64,000 nucleotides of DNA from Mucilaginibacter kameinonensis (GTDB lineage: Bacteria; Bacteroidota; Bacteroidia; Sphingobacteriales; Sphingobacteriaceae), in the NCBI RefSeq assembly GCF_003675385.1, contig NZ_RCWZ01000005.1, positions 992,001 through 1,056,000 on the forward strand, written 5' to 3'. The position numbers and the translations under genes are program-made. Position 1 is the first letter of the stretch; every line of letters begins with the position of its first letter. This document shows positions 43,838 to 52,838 of the stretch, one piece after another. Under the pieces are notes generated by a model. The model had not been told where the DNA came from. It saw only the letters and a list, made by a program, of their open reading frames with translations, and made no database searches.

Positions 43838-46195
43838 TTAATTAGTCAGCAAGGGCAATTGATAATTAACCCCAACGCGCAGGGCTTTCAAGCCGCTAAC
43901 GCCCTGTAACTCCTCCAGTTCAAGATATTCCAGGTCATCAAGCAGGTAGCCTTGTACTTGCAGGTACCTGATGTATTCATCATACTCGGCAGCTTCTGTC
44001 GGGTTGAAATACACCATAGCTATTTTACCGGGTTGAGTAAGGCGCTCGAAAGTTCCGGCAATTAAAACTTTGTCGATACGTTTTTTGATCACCTCGTAGC
44101 GGATGTTGTAAGCGCCCTCAACATCAAAACGCCTTTCGTCATTCCTGAAGCTGATATCTATCGGGTTGGAATGGATAAAGATCAAATGTGTAGTCTGCAA
44201 CGGACGAGATAGCTGCTCGCTAAGATCATTGGTCATCCGGGCTATCTCGGCCATTGACCGTAGCTGCCACAAACGGATATTTTTAAGGTAAAGCGTATCA
44301 AAAACGCGTTGCGGCGCTATCGACTGCCCAATGTAAATATCGTACTCAACCCCATCGGTACGGAACTTTTCGAAATAACAGGGGAACGATTCCTGCACTT
44401 CTGTCTGAGCCTGTTCAAGATATTGGTTGATAGAAGTATTGATCAGCTGCATGGAAGTTTCCAGGCCTCGCCTGTGCTCAAATGAAGCCCCGGTTTCCTC
44501 ATTCATAGCATCAAAATACAGGTCAATAATTTCCCGCTCGGCAGGATAATTATTTCTGAAATGTTCCAGGAAAGGATTAACATCATTATGCAGGAAAGTA
44601 TCCAGCATCAACTCATCATTGGTAGTAATGTAACCACTGATGCGTTCAAGCCATTCTTCACATTTAGATACCAGTTTACCCGTAAGACTTAAATGAATAT
44701 GATCATTCAGGTGCCTTAAGGTATCAATAAGTATTGTCAGCAGGCTTTTCAAATCCTCCTGCAGGGCGCTGTTTCGTTCTACTGTTGAATTGCGGATATC
44801 AATAGCGCCAAACAGCGGGTACACATGGCTAAACGATACCGTTTCAATTTCAGGGCTCTTTTTCTTCCTGCGTTTTTCTTTAAGATAATTCCACGCCACC
44901 TCATTAAATTTCCATTGAACAGATGGTTGTAGCGAAGTAAATTTATGTTTGATAACTCCCGCAATACGGGCCTCAAACTGATCGATACTGTTTTGAAGCA
45001 ATTGCGCTATCAGCGGAATTGTAGCCTGTAATTTTGAAAGCAGTTTCTCATAAAAAACAATTTCCTTATAAGAATACACTTCCATGATACCCACATTTTT
45101 CTTGTTGTAATACACCGGAAAAATGCCGTACGATTTAATGCCCGCCTGTTTCAAAACCTGCAAAAAAGGGAATTTACCTATTTTTTCATCGGTAATGGAA
45201 TTAAAGAAAATTGGCCTTGGGTTTTGATTATAATCATCCACAACAGCGTCAAATGTTTCTTCCGCAAGGTTAAACTCTTTGGCAGCTTTTAACAAAATGC
45301 TTTTCGAGCATTCATCATTATCAAAAATGGGTTCGTTATTGATGGTCAAAAAAGGCATCAACCCAAATTCAATACCCGGACTTTCGGCAAGGGTTTTAAG
45401 CGAGCTGATGACGTGCGCATACTGCTCATCTTCATTTGACGAGTGATTAACCAGTTCGGTACGGATGTTTTCAAGCGCGTGAGTAAGGGTTATATCCGTC
45501 AAACTTATAATTGAAAACCCTTTAAATTTAAAGATATTAAGCGGTAATACCTGCTCAATTAACTCCAAGCTTGCATGCGAGTGTAAATAGGGTTCGATAG
45601 TATCAAAGCTAAGCTCCGGCAGTTCGCCATTCAATTCAATCTCTACAAAGCGTGGATCAGTCACGATATTAAAATACCTGGAAAGGCCTGTTTCGGGATC
45701 CTCGTATGAAAACAGCAACTCATTTTTCATTGCCGTTGAAAAACCATACATCCGCTCAAGGATGAGGTTATAAATAAACCGTTTTTGCCTATCGCTGAAC
45801 ATATCATTCTTGGGCACATTCAACGCGTACAGGTTAGAATGGTGACTTGAATGAAAATCATAAAAAGCTTCGGTGCTGAAAAAGATCTTATCGGGTACCG
45901 GTGTGCTCAGCGCCCAGTAAAATTCCTTTTCGTTGGCTATTGGCGGGGTGAGTATAGAGTAAATAAGCTCCAGCATTTCCCTGTATTTTTCGGCGTCAGA
46001 TGGCCGCATGTCCAGGTCAATGCAAATATCATGCTCAAAACGGCCCAGCACGTAGCGATAAAACTCGCTTTTGAGCGTTTTTTCGGTGGCAATCCGTTCT
46101 TTCAAATGCTCAACGAAGGGGTTAAATGTCAGGCATGTTTCAACCTGGCAAATGCTGCATTCGTTTTTGCTTATATTAAGTACTTCTGTATGCAT
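43838..46195 (-). CDS. GAF-domain protein of the polyphosphate cluster
   Basis: 785 residues. Cysteine cluster near the N-terminus (Cys13, Cys16, Cys21: CSICQVETC). A GAF-like domain lies near 270-410 (YGIFPVYYNKKNVGIMEVYSYKE). Near 463-470 the sequence LFGAIDIRNST echoes the start of class III cyclase domains, but the rest of a cyclase active site is not evident. The C-terminal half is helical. Probably a cytoplasmic sensor. It begins 23 nt after the 1201-aa gene, so it belongs to the operon headed by the HD-PycTM and ppk1 genes. Function unknown. Confidence 0.8.
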   Translation of the reverse strand: MHTEVLNISKNECSICQVETCLTFNPFVEHLKERIATEKTLKSEFYRYVLGRFEHDICIDLDMRPSDAEKYREMLELIYSILTPPIANEKEFYWALSTPVPDKIFFSTEAFYDFHSSHHSNLYALNVPKNDMFSDRQKRFIYNLILERMYGFSTAMKNELLFSYEDPETGLSRYFNIVTDPRFVEIELNGELPELSFDTIEPYLHSHASLELIEQVLPLNIFKFKGFSIISLTDITLTHALENIRTELVNHSSNEDEQYAHVISSLKTLAESPGIEFGLMPFLTINNEPIFDNDECSKSILLKAAKEFNLAEETFDAVVDDYNQNPRPIFFNSITDEKIGKFPFLQVLKQAGIKSYGIFPVYYNKKNVGIMEVYSYKEIVFYEKLLSKLQATIPLIAQLLQNSIDQFEARIAGVIKHKFTSLQPSVQWKFNEVAWNYLKEKRRKKKSPEIETVSFSHVYPLFGAIDIRNSTVERNSALQEDLKSLLTILIDTLRHLNDHIHLSLTGKLVSKCEEWLERISGYITTNDELMLDTFLHNDVNPFLEHFRNNYPAEREIIDLYFDAMNEETGASFEHRRGLETSMQLINTSINQYLEQAQTEVQESFPCYFEKFRTDGVEYDIYIGQSIAPQRVFDTLYLKNIRLWQLRSMAEIARMTNDLSEQLSRPLQTTHLIFIHSNPIDISFRNDERRFDVEGAYNIRYEVIKKRIDKVLIAGTFERLTQPGKIAMVYFNPTEAAEYDEYIRYLQVQGYLLDDLEYLELEELQGVSGLKALRVGVNYQLPLLTN

Positions 46196-46218
46196 TTTAA
46201 AATTTCAATTTACCCTTA

Positions 46219-49200
46219 TTAAAATCTGAAACTGGTTGAAAGATAAGGGTACCATCCTTCTTCAGAGTAAGCGGCAATCACTTTAATAACTGCAAGCCGT
46301 GCAGGCGCTACATAAAAGCCGGCACCGGTGCCGTTGTGCCATTTATCCGAGCTTTGCCCGTTTTCCCAAACGCGGCCTATATCGTAAAAACCGATAACAC
46401 CTATCTGTCCGGGAACAATATAGCTGGCAAAATCCGTTAGCTTAATACGCAGTTCCAGGTTATTATAAAAACTATGCTGACCGGCAAACCTGTACAACCT
46501 GTAGCCTAATAAATTATCCTGTCCGCCTAAAAACAGCGATTGATAAAAAGAGGTTTTTCCAATGGTAATACCACCGCCTACCCTATCGGCCAAAACAATA
46601 CTGCTTTTAGCGTTCAGGCTCTTGTACAAAGCAACCTGGGGTATCAGTTGAGCAAAACTTGTGGAGTTATTATTTAAACCTTTAAACTCCTGAAGTTTGA
46701 TATTTATAAAGCTTCCCCAGGCCGGAAGTATCTTATTATTACGCTTATCGTTGGTAAAGTCAACAACTATGCCAGCGTGTAATTTTGTTTTGTCAAAGGT
46801 ATAACTGTCAGGCGCGTTTGTCAGTAACGGATATGTAATAAATCGGCCTGTATTGTCATCGATATTTAAATTATAGTACTGAAACGCAGGGCCTACGGTT
46901 AATGAAGTGCCCGATTCGTTACGCCATCTGAAAGCTGGGCTAAACGTTAAGTTGGTAAAGCGTGTGCGGTGGTATTTACGGTAGTCGGCAACCTTGATAA
47001 ACTGTGTTTCGTTGCCGCGGCCAAAAAAGTTGATATTATCCGGATAATCAAACTGACCGTTCATTAAAAAGTCGGCGTTACCAAAAGCGTGGATCCACTC
47101 GCCGCTATAACTGATCTTGAAAGCCTTTGTGCTAAACGAGTGGCTCGCAAACACGGTTTGCACATCATTATAAGGTAGCTTTTGAAAACCTTCCTGGTGG
47201 GTGTATTTAAAACCAGCCCCAAGCAGTACACCTTCGTCCGGATTGTAAGAGATATTGGCCAGCGGCGCTATCACGTTCATCAGGTTAACACGCAAGTATG
47301 AAGTATTAGCGCTATCCTTACTGATATGCTTGTTAACCTTTGATTCATCACCTGTGATGGTAAGCTTTTTTCCCCTGTCATACAGTTGCACCGTATTAAC
47401 CGAGTTTACGATATTGTAGTTTTTGGTACCCGTGCTATCAATAAACCTCAACTTAATTGGCGATGTAGCATTATCAAGGACTACCTTATCATCGCCACCG
47501 CTTACATAAATGCGGAGCTCTTTGGTAATATCGGGATGATAATTCTGGTTCATGAGGGTGTCCTTAACCTCGCCGTTTTTGTTGATCTTATTAATTACCA
47601 CATTAAGGCTGCCATTAGGCTGATCCTTTACGGTTACCAGTTCGTTTTTATTAGAGGTATGGATATCAACTATCTTATTGATGAATTTGTAATAGTATTC
47701 CATTTCGGCCGGGATGTTAGCGCGACGCTCTTTCAATTGCTTCAGCAATACATCATGCCTCAGTTTATACGATGATTCTGGCAGGCGTCTTAACCCGGCC
47801 TCCAGCACCTCATCAGTTTCGGCAGCGACAAAATCATTTACAATTTTTGTCCACTGTTCATGACTGTACTGAACAGATGGCCACCTTTGCATGAACATGG
47901 TTTTCCATAACGAATATTTGACACTGTAAATCTCTCCGCTAAAGCCCTGCAAGTTAGGCGCTATCCATGGTTGGGCGGCTATGGTTGGCAACACACCCTG
48001 ATTGGTATAAAATACCTGGTCGCGGTCGCGCGGAACAGCGGTGTAAAACTTGCCTTTACCCTTGTCCTCGTCACGCCAGCGCCACTGATCGCCATGCCTG
48101 TCCCAATCGCCAATGAGTAGGTCGAGCAGGCGGGCGCGTAAAAATTCATCCCCGTCTACCGTGTTATCGTTATCCTCCAACATTTTGCCAATCATTTTTA
48201 CGGTATTATCAGATTTACCGCCCGGTTCGCGCTCTTCAAGCAAACAAACCTTGTTTGCAAAAATATTAGCGTACTGCCCCAAAACCGGATCAGGCGATAC
48301 CACGCCGATCATTGGGTTAGCATGCGGCACCCGGGCTGCTGTAGCCAGAGGAGGTACAATCAATGCGGAGAACGGATGTTGCGCACTCATGGCATCGTTA
48401 ACCCAGTCTTTGGCAAAGGTTTCCTGGAACTCGTCTGGCAGGATCTTCTCCGGTTGCTTTTCTACACTACGTAATACCCATTCTTTACCATCTTTATCAA
48501 TTAAGCGTAATGAGTGTGTCTGGAAACCACCACCAATGCTTTCGGCCTTTAAACCGCCATGAATTTCTGAAAGCCTGATCACCGGCAGTTTGGTTTCGGC
48601 GGCCCATTCCTTCCGGTAATTTTCACCAAACCAGCGGCGGTGAAAATTGCTTACACTATCATATTTAGGATGAACCCTTACAATCATGCTATCAACCTTA
48701 ATAGGCGTATGCAGTGTATCAGGAACGTTTTTTACCGATGTATAGGGTTGCGTATAGGTAAATACCTGTTTAACACCCTGATCACTATCGATATAATAAG
48801 TAAACCGCATCCGCTTGTCTATCAGCATATCGGCAGTTACATAGCCTTGTGTGGCATCAGCAAAAAGCGAGTATTTACCTTTAATCGCATAAGTTTGCTT
48901 GGCTCCTGCCCCGCTTACTATCTGTACTTGTTTGCTTTTGATAAACTGCAGGCCATGCTCATGCCCGGCCACATGGATCAGGTTGGGAAAACCGGCAAAA
49001 ACGCCGTCTACCTTTTTAATCATATCCTTATACAAAGGATGGCCAAGGTCTTCCGGATTGGAGAATGTAGAACGTAAAAACGGGTAAAGTGAACCTACAA
49101 CAGGCAGCGGGATCCAAAGGTCTTTATTGGCTACGGTAAGCGGAAAGATGTGATCCTTAAGCGAAAAATACCCGCCATGTGTACCATAACTCTGGAATGG

Positions 49201-49824
49201 GTGGTGCGAGGCCAGTATAATCACTTTATCTTTATTCCGCTCAAATATCAGTTTGATCTTATCGGCAATGTCATCCTTTGTTTTGCAATCACATTCAGCT
49301 CCTGGATTGCTTTTGTTGAATGGATACAACCACCATTCGCTATCGAAAGCTATCACAGTAAGATCCTTGCCGAGGTTGATCTCTACCGGATCCGGGCAAC
49401 CGTTTTCAGGAACCATTTTCAGCAATTTATCGCCCTGTTGATCCATGTATTCCCATTGCCGTTTTATTTTGGCCAGACCAAGCGGACCCATCTTGTCCCA
49501 GTCATGATTACCGGGAATAAAATATACCGGTGCACCAGCTGCCCGCATAGGTTGATATTGCGATTGCAGGATCTTTTGGGTTTCAGCCTCTTCCGGACTG
49601 CCTGGTAAACCCATCCCTCGCGGATAAATATTATCGCCCAGATAAAATACCGAAGTTTTGTTTTTAAGAACATGGGCTGCGGCATGTTTTAAAACAGCGC
49701 TTTGCTGCATATCCATTTCGCCGGCATCACCAATCAGAATCATCCGGTATTGCACCGAATCCTGGGCTTTTACACCAAGAAAACTCAACAGTAAAACTAA
49801 AAACAGGGGTAACTTTTTAATCAT
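46219..49824 (-). CDS. Metallophosphatase / kinase-like / outer-membrane barrel fusion (1201 aa)
   Basis: Signal peptide about 1-20. Calcineurin-like metallophosphoesterase (about 25-330) with every motif: GDAG (32-35), YLGDNIYP (61-68), GNHD (105-108), SHHPF (206-210), GHEHG (287-291). A middle domain (about 395-620) has GGGFQTHSLRL (431-441), VLRSV, CLLEEREP, GDWDRHGDQW (572-581) and PRDRDQ (598-603), which I read as an atypical kinase-like motif set. The C-terminal about 320 residues are a BamA/TamA-type barrel ending in TSFRF. All but the phosphatase is paralogous to the gene at 40879-43467. It would face the periplasm or cell surface. It sits in the ppk1 operon, 49 nt after the SdiA-regulated-like gene. 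Phosphatase and barrel calls are firm; kinase is inference. Confidence 0.88.
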   Translation of the reverse strand: MIKKLPLFLVLLLSFLGVKAQDSVQYRMILIGDAGEMDMQQSAVLKHAAAHVLKNKTSVFYLGDNIYPRGMGLPGSPEEAETQKILQSQYQPMRAAGAPVYFIPGNHDWDKMGPLGLAKIKRQWEYMDQQGDKLLKMVPENGCPDPVEINLGKDLTVIAFDSEWWLYPFNKSNPGAECDCKTKDDIADKIKLIFERNKDKVIILASHHPFQSYGTHGGYFSLKDHIFPLTVANKDLWIPLPVVGSLYPFLRSTFSNPEDLGHPLYKDMIKKVDGVFAGFPNLIHVAGHEHGLQFIKSKQVQIVSGAGAKQTYAIKGKYSLFADATQGYVTADMLIDKRMRFTYYIDSDQGVKQVFTYTQPYTSVKNVPDTLHTPIKVDSMIVRVHPKYDSVSNFHRRWFGENYRKEWAAETKLPVIRLSEIHGGLKAESIGGGFQTHSLRLIDKDGKEWVLRSVEKQPEKILPDEFQETFAKDWVNDAMSAQHPFSALIVPPLATAARVPHANPMIGVVSPDPVLGQYANIFANKVCLLEEREPGGKSDNTVKMIGKMLEDNDNTVDGDEFLRARLLDLLIGDWDRHGDQWRWRDEDKGKGKFYTAVPRDRDQVFYTNQGVLPTIAAQPWIAPNLQGFSGEIYSVKYSLWKTMFMQRWPSVQYSHEQWTKIVNDFVAAETDEVLEAGLRRLPESSYKLRHDVLLKQLKERRANIPAEMEYYYKFINKIVDIHTSNKNELVTVKDQPNGSLNVVINKINKNGEVKDTLMNQNYHPDITKELRIYVSGGDDKVVLDNATSPIKLRFIDSTGTKNYNIVNSVNTVQLYDRGKKLTITGDESKVNKHISKDSANTSYLRVNLMNVIAPLANISYNPDEGVLLGAGFKYTHQEGFQKLPYNDVQTVFASHSFSTKAFKISYSGEWIHAFGNADFLMNGQFDYPDNINFFGRGNETQFIKVADYRKYHRTRFTNLTFSPAFRWRNESGTSLTVGPAFQYYNLNIDDNTGRFITYPLLTNAPDSYTFDKTKLHAGIVVDFTNDKRNNKILPAWGSFINIKLQEFKGLNNNSTSFAQLIPQVALYKSLNAKSSIVLADRVGGGITIGKTSFYQSLFLGGQDNLLGYRLYRFAGQHSFYNNLELRIKLTDFASYIVPGQIGVIGFYDIGRVWENGQSSDKWHNGTGAGFYVAPARLAVIKVIAAYSEEGWYPYLSTSFRF

Positions 49825-49873
49825 AGGGTTTGGTTAGATGTATGTTGTTTAAATTAGCAAAGCTTTACAAAAG

Positions 49874-50770
49874 CTATTTTATAAAGCCGAATTTCAAAAT
49901 ATTACCGGCACTTAACTGGTCGCCTTCGTTTGAGATATACAGGTTTCGCTGGTTATCAAATGCCATGCCTTCAGGTTGATTGAAGATAGTGACACTTAAC
50001 GGATACACATTTTTCACTTTCCAGCTGGCATCCGTAACCACCAGCATTTTATTTACCGACGAAAGGATATACCACTCGTTGGTAAATGTATTTTTCGCCA
50101 TTGCCGAAGGACGGAACGGCACCCGCTTTTTATCGGCCAGGCGTTCAATTTCCTTAACATCTATTACAAAACTGCCGCTTTGTTTCAGAGTACCGTCGGG
50201 CTGTAATTTCAGGATATAGCCGCTGCTGCTTTTTGAAGTTTTTTCGTCGGCGCAATGTTTGCACAGCACGTAGATCTGTCCCGATTTTTCATCGGCACAC
50301 ATGGCTTCAAATTCGCCTTCGGGAAGCTCTCCTTTAGTTTTTTGTACGTTGGTCACCTGTTTAGTTCTCGCCTGGCTAAACGGGAAAGTAAAAAATGTAC
50401 CATCGCTTTTAAGCATGATCACTTGCTCGCGACAGATGGCCACGTCTTCATAATCGCCGCTTTTGCCAAACTTGGTGTAATTGGCTTTTTTATCGCCCAA
50501 TTTCAGGTTAAACAGAAAGCCTTCTTCATCCTGCTCGGCATAAACCGAATCGCTCTTCCCTTTATAAAAAGCAAAGCCGGATATCTCGGTAAGATCATCA
50601 GGCATTTTGTATTTGACGGGTTTATTCAAATCATATCCCGGCGGACTAACTGGGATAACCTTCTCTTTATTTTTGCATGATATAGTCAAAAAAATAGTTG
50701 CAACGCAAAGCATGGCTATTGCAAAAACAGCCAGTTTAAGTTTAGCAGGTTGTTTTTTAAACCCTGTCAT
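49874..50770 (-). CDS. SdiA-regulated-like beta-propeller lipoprotein
   Basis: 298 residues from ATG 50770, which overlaps the end of ppk1 by 14 nt; 22 further upstream codons inside ppk1 are open but would precede the signal. Signal/lipobox region FLTISC. The body resembles the SdiA-regulated/phytase-esterase-like propeller: LTEISGFAFY, DYEDVAICREQ, GEFEAMCADEKSGQIYVLCK, FRPSAMAKN, NQPEGMAFDNQRNLYISNEGDQL. Acidic blade residues could bind calcium as in beta-propeller phytases (inference). Tight coupling to ppk1 implies a related task outside the cytoplasm. Confidence 0.85.
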   Translation of the reverse strand: MTGFKKQPAKLKLAVFAIAMLCVATIFLTISCKNKEKVIPVSPPGYDLNKPVKYKMPDDLTEISGFAFYKGKSDSVYAEQDEEGFLFNLKLGDKKANYTKFGKSGDYEDVAICREQVIMLKSDGTFFTFPFSQARTKQVTNVQKTKGELPEGEFEAMCADEKSGQIYVLCKHCADEKTSKSSSGYILKLQPDGTLKQSGSFVIDVKEIERLADKKRVPFRPSAMAKNTFTNEWYILSSVNKMLVVTDASWKVKNVYPLSVTIFNQPEGMAFDNQRNLYISNEGDQLSAGNILKFGFIK

Positions 50771-52802
50771 ATTTTTTTTGCTGTAAAAGTTCATAAATGG
50801 CCCGCTGTGATTGTACCTGCGGTTCAGCTCTATCAACCCTTATATTTTGCAATTGTTCATTTAAATTTACAGCCTGAACATTATCTGCCAGCTGAATATT
50901 TATCATATCAATCACCTCTTTTCTGATGCCCTCATCATAGACAGGGAAACACACCTCAATACGGCGATAAACGTTCCGGTTCATCCAATCGGCCGAGCCC
51001 ATGAACACCTCTTGGTTACCACTGTTATGAAATATAAAAATACGCCCGTGTTCCAGGTAGCGGTCAACAATGCGCCTGATAGTAATGTTCTCGCTCATCC
51101 CCGGTACACCAGGTATTAAACAGCAAATGCTGCGCACTATCATCCTGATCTTCACACCTGCCTGCGATGCTTCATAAAGCTTGCCTATCAGTACCCGCTC
51201 TTCGAGGTTATTAAGTTTTATAGTAATACCTGCCGGATTGCCTTTCCGGGCCTGTTCAATCTCCCTGTCAATCAACTCAATAAACCTCGATTGCAGGTTA
51301 AATTGAGCTACCAATAAATGTTTAAAATCTATATCATACCCTTCTGCCGATTTAGCTTTTTTACCAAGGTAAATGAACAGCAGATCCATCTCGCGCAGCA
51401 ATTGCGGATTGGCCGTCATCATGATATGGTCGGTATAAAAAGCAGCGGTACTTTCATTAAAGTTACCCGTGGCCAATAAACCCGCATATTTTGCCCGCCC
51501 ATCAACCAGACGCTTCACCAGGCCTACTTTAGCGTGCACTTTTATGGCCTTATCACTATAAATAATATTGGCGCCCGCAAGTTTTAACCTTTTGGCCCAT
51601 TTGATATTATTAGCTTCATCAAAGCGGGCTTTCAGCTCCACCAATACCCTCACTTTTTTACCGCTTTCAGCAGCACTGATGAGGGCGTTTACGATCCTCG
51701 AATCACTGGCTACCCGGTAAAGGGTCACTGAGATCTCCTCGACAGTTTCGTCGATAGCCGCCTCGTTAAAAAAACGGAGAATGGCGTTGTACGACTGGTA
51801 AGGCGCATGGAAAATGCAATCACCCTTGTCGATATAATCAAATATGGATTCATCCGCACTGATCTGCCTGTTTACCAAGGGAGGCCATTTAGTATATTTT
51901 AAAGATGGAATACCGACAGGTAAACCCATCAAATCTTTCAGGTTATGATAAAAACCGCCTTCTACAATACTTGATCCCTGTACACCCAGCTTATCCTCAA
52001 TTAGGTGCAAGATCCTCAACGGGATCCCTGGCTGATGAAGGAATCGTGTTGCCAGACCCTGATCGCGTTTTTGAAGCTGTTTTTCAATCTGTTCCTGAAC
52101 ATCACCGTTGTAGTCGTCGCTTAACTCAAGCTCGGCATCGCGTGTTATTTTAAAACTGTAGCAGCCTTTTATTTCTTCGGTTTTGAAGATCTTGTTAAGA
52201 TTATACCGTACAATATCATCAAGGAAGACAATGTACTGCTTACCGTCCTCATTAACGCTGAAGAAACGCGGTAACTGGTTCGATGGAATATTGAGAATCA
52301 CTGACCGCTCTTTTCCATTATCCAGCCCAAGGTTCACCAAAAAGTAAAGGCGGTTATTTTCGGGGAAGAATTGTTTTTTGCCACCAACCAGGTCAACAGG
52401 TTTTAAGAACGCCAGTACCTGGCTGTAAAAATAATCGCTCACCCTATCAGCTATCGAAACCGGGATTGGTTCATTAAACAGCAGGTTTACATTATTTTCC
52501 TTTAACAACGGAATAAGTCTACCTGTAAAAACCTTACCGAAACGATTTTGCTGCCCCTCTACAAGTTCCTGGGCTTTATGCAAAACATCCTCAGTTTGTT
52601 CTGTTTTATTATGCAGGTTAAGCTTATGTAAGGCCATCACCACTGGCATACGCACGCGGTAAAACTCGTCGAGGTTAGATGAGAATATAGCAAGAAAATT
52701 TACCCTTTCCATTACAGGGAGTTCTTCGCTTTCGGCCTCCATCAATATGCGTTCATTGAAAAGCAACCAGCTCAGGTCCCTGTCGAAAAATGAGTATTCC
52801 AT
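50757..52802 (-). CDS. ppk1: Polyphosphate kinase 1
   Basis: 681 residues, normal length. N-terminal FFDRDLSWLLFNERIL, head domain SNLDEFYRVR, and the phospholipase-D-like catalytic core with the phosphorylated histidine in KVHAKVGLV (His423) and the second His in RIFIFHNSGNQ (near 580), plus ARFDEANNIKWAKRL and GSADWMNRNVYRR. It makes polyphosphate from ATP reversibly. Begins 36 nt after the HD-PycTM gene; its 3' end overlaps the lipoprotein gene. Confidence 0.98.
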   Translation of the reverse strand: MEYSFFDRDLSWLLFNERILMEAESEELPVMERVNFLAIFSSNLDEFYRVRMPVVMALHKLNLHNKTEQTEDVLHKAQELVEGQQNRFGKVFTGRLIPLLKENNVNLLFNEPIPVSIADRVSDYFYSQVLAFLKPVDLVGGKKQFFPENNRLYFLVNLGLDNGKERSVILNIPSNQLPRFFSVNEDGKQYIVFLDDIVRYNLNKIFKTEEIKGCYSFKITRDAELELSDDYNGDVQEQIEKQLQKRDQGLATRFLHQPGIPLRILHLIEDKLGVQGSSIVEGGFYHNLKDLMGLPVGIPSLKYTKWPPLVNRQISADESIFDYIDKGDCIFHAPYQSYNAILRFFNEAAIDETVEEISVTLYRVASDSRIVNALISAAESGKKVRVLVELKARFDEANNIKWAKRLKLAGANIIYSDKAIKVHAKVGLVKRLVDGRAKYAGLLATGNFNESTAAFYTDHIMMTANPQLLREMDLLFIYLGKKAKSAEGYDIDFKHLLVAQFNLQSRFIELIDREIEQARKGNPAGITIKLNNLEERVLIGKLYEASQAGVKIRMIVRSICCLIPGVPGMSENITIRRIVDRYLEHGRIFIFHNSGNQEVFMGSADWMNRNVYRRIEVCFPVYDEGIRKEVIDMINIQLADNVQAVNLNEQLQNIRVDRAEPQVQSQRAIYELLQQKKYDRV

Positions 52803-52838
52803 AGGTGTAGATTTTGTTTTTTGCGATAGCGCGACCGC

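Noticed and set aside
43838..46195. Class III nucleotide cyclase in the GAF protein
   Set aside because: Only a DIRNST-like strand is similar; further catalytic Asp, Asn and Arg positions are not recognisable.
49150..50680. Long plus-strand open frames (49150-49608, 50255-50680)
   Set aside because: They lie antisense within well-supported genes, lack family features and have implausible composition.
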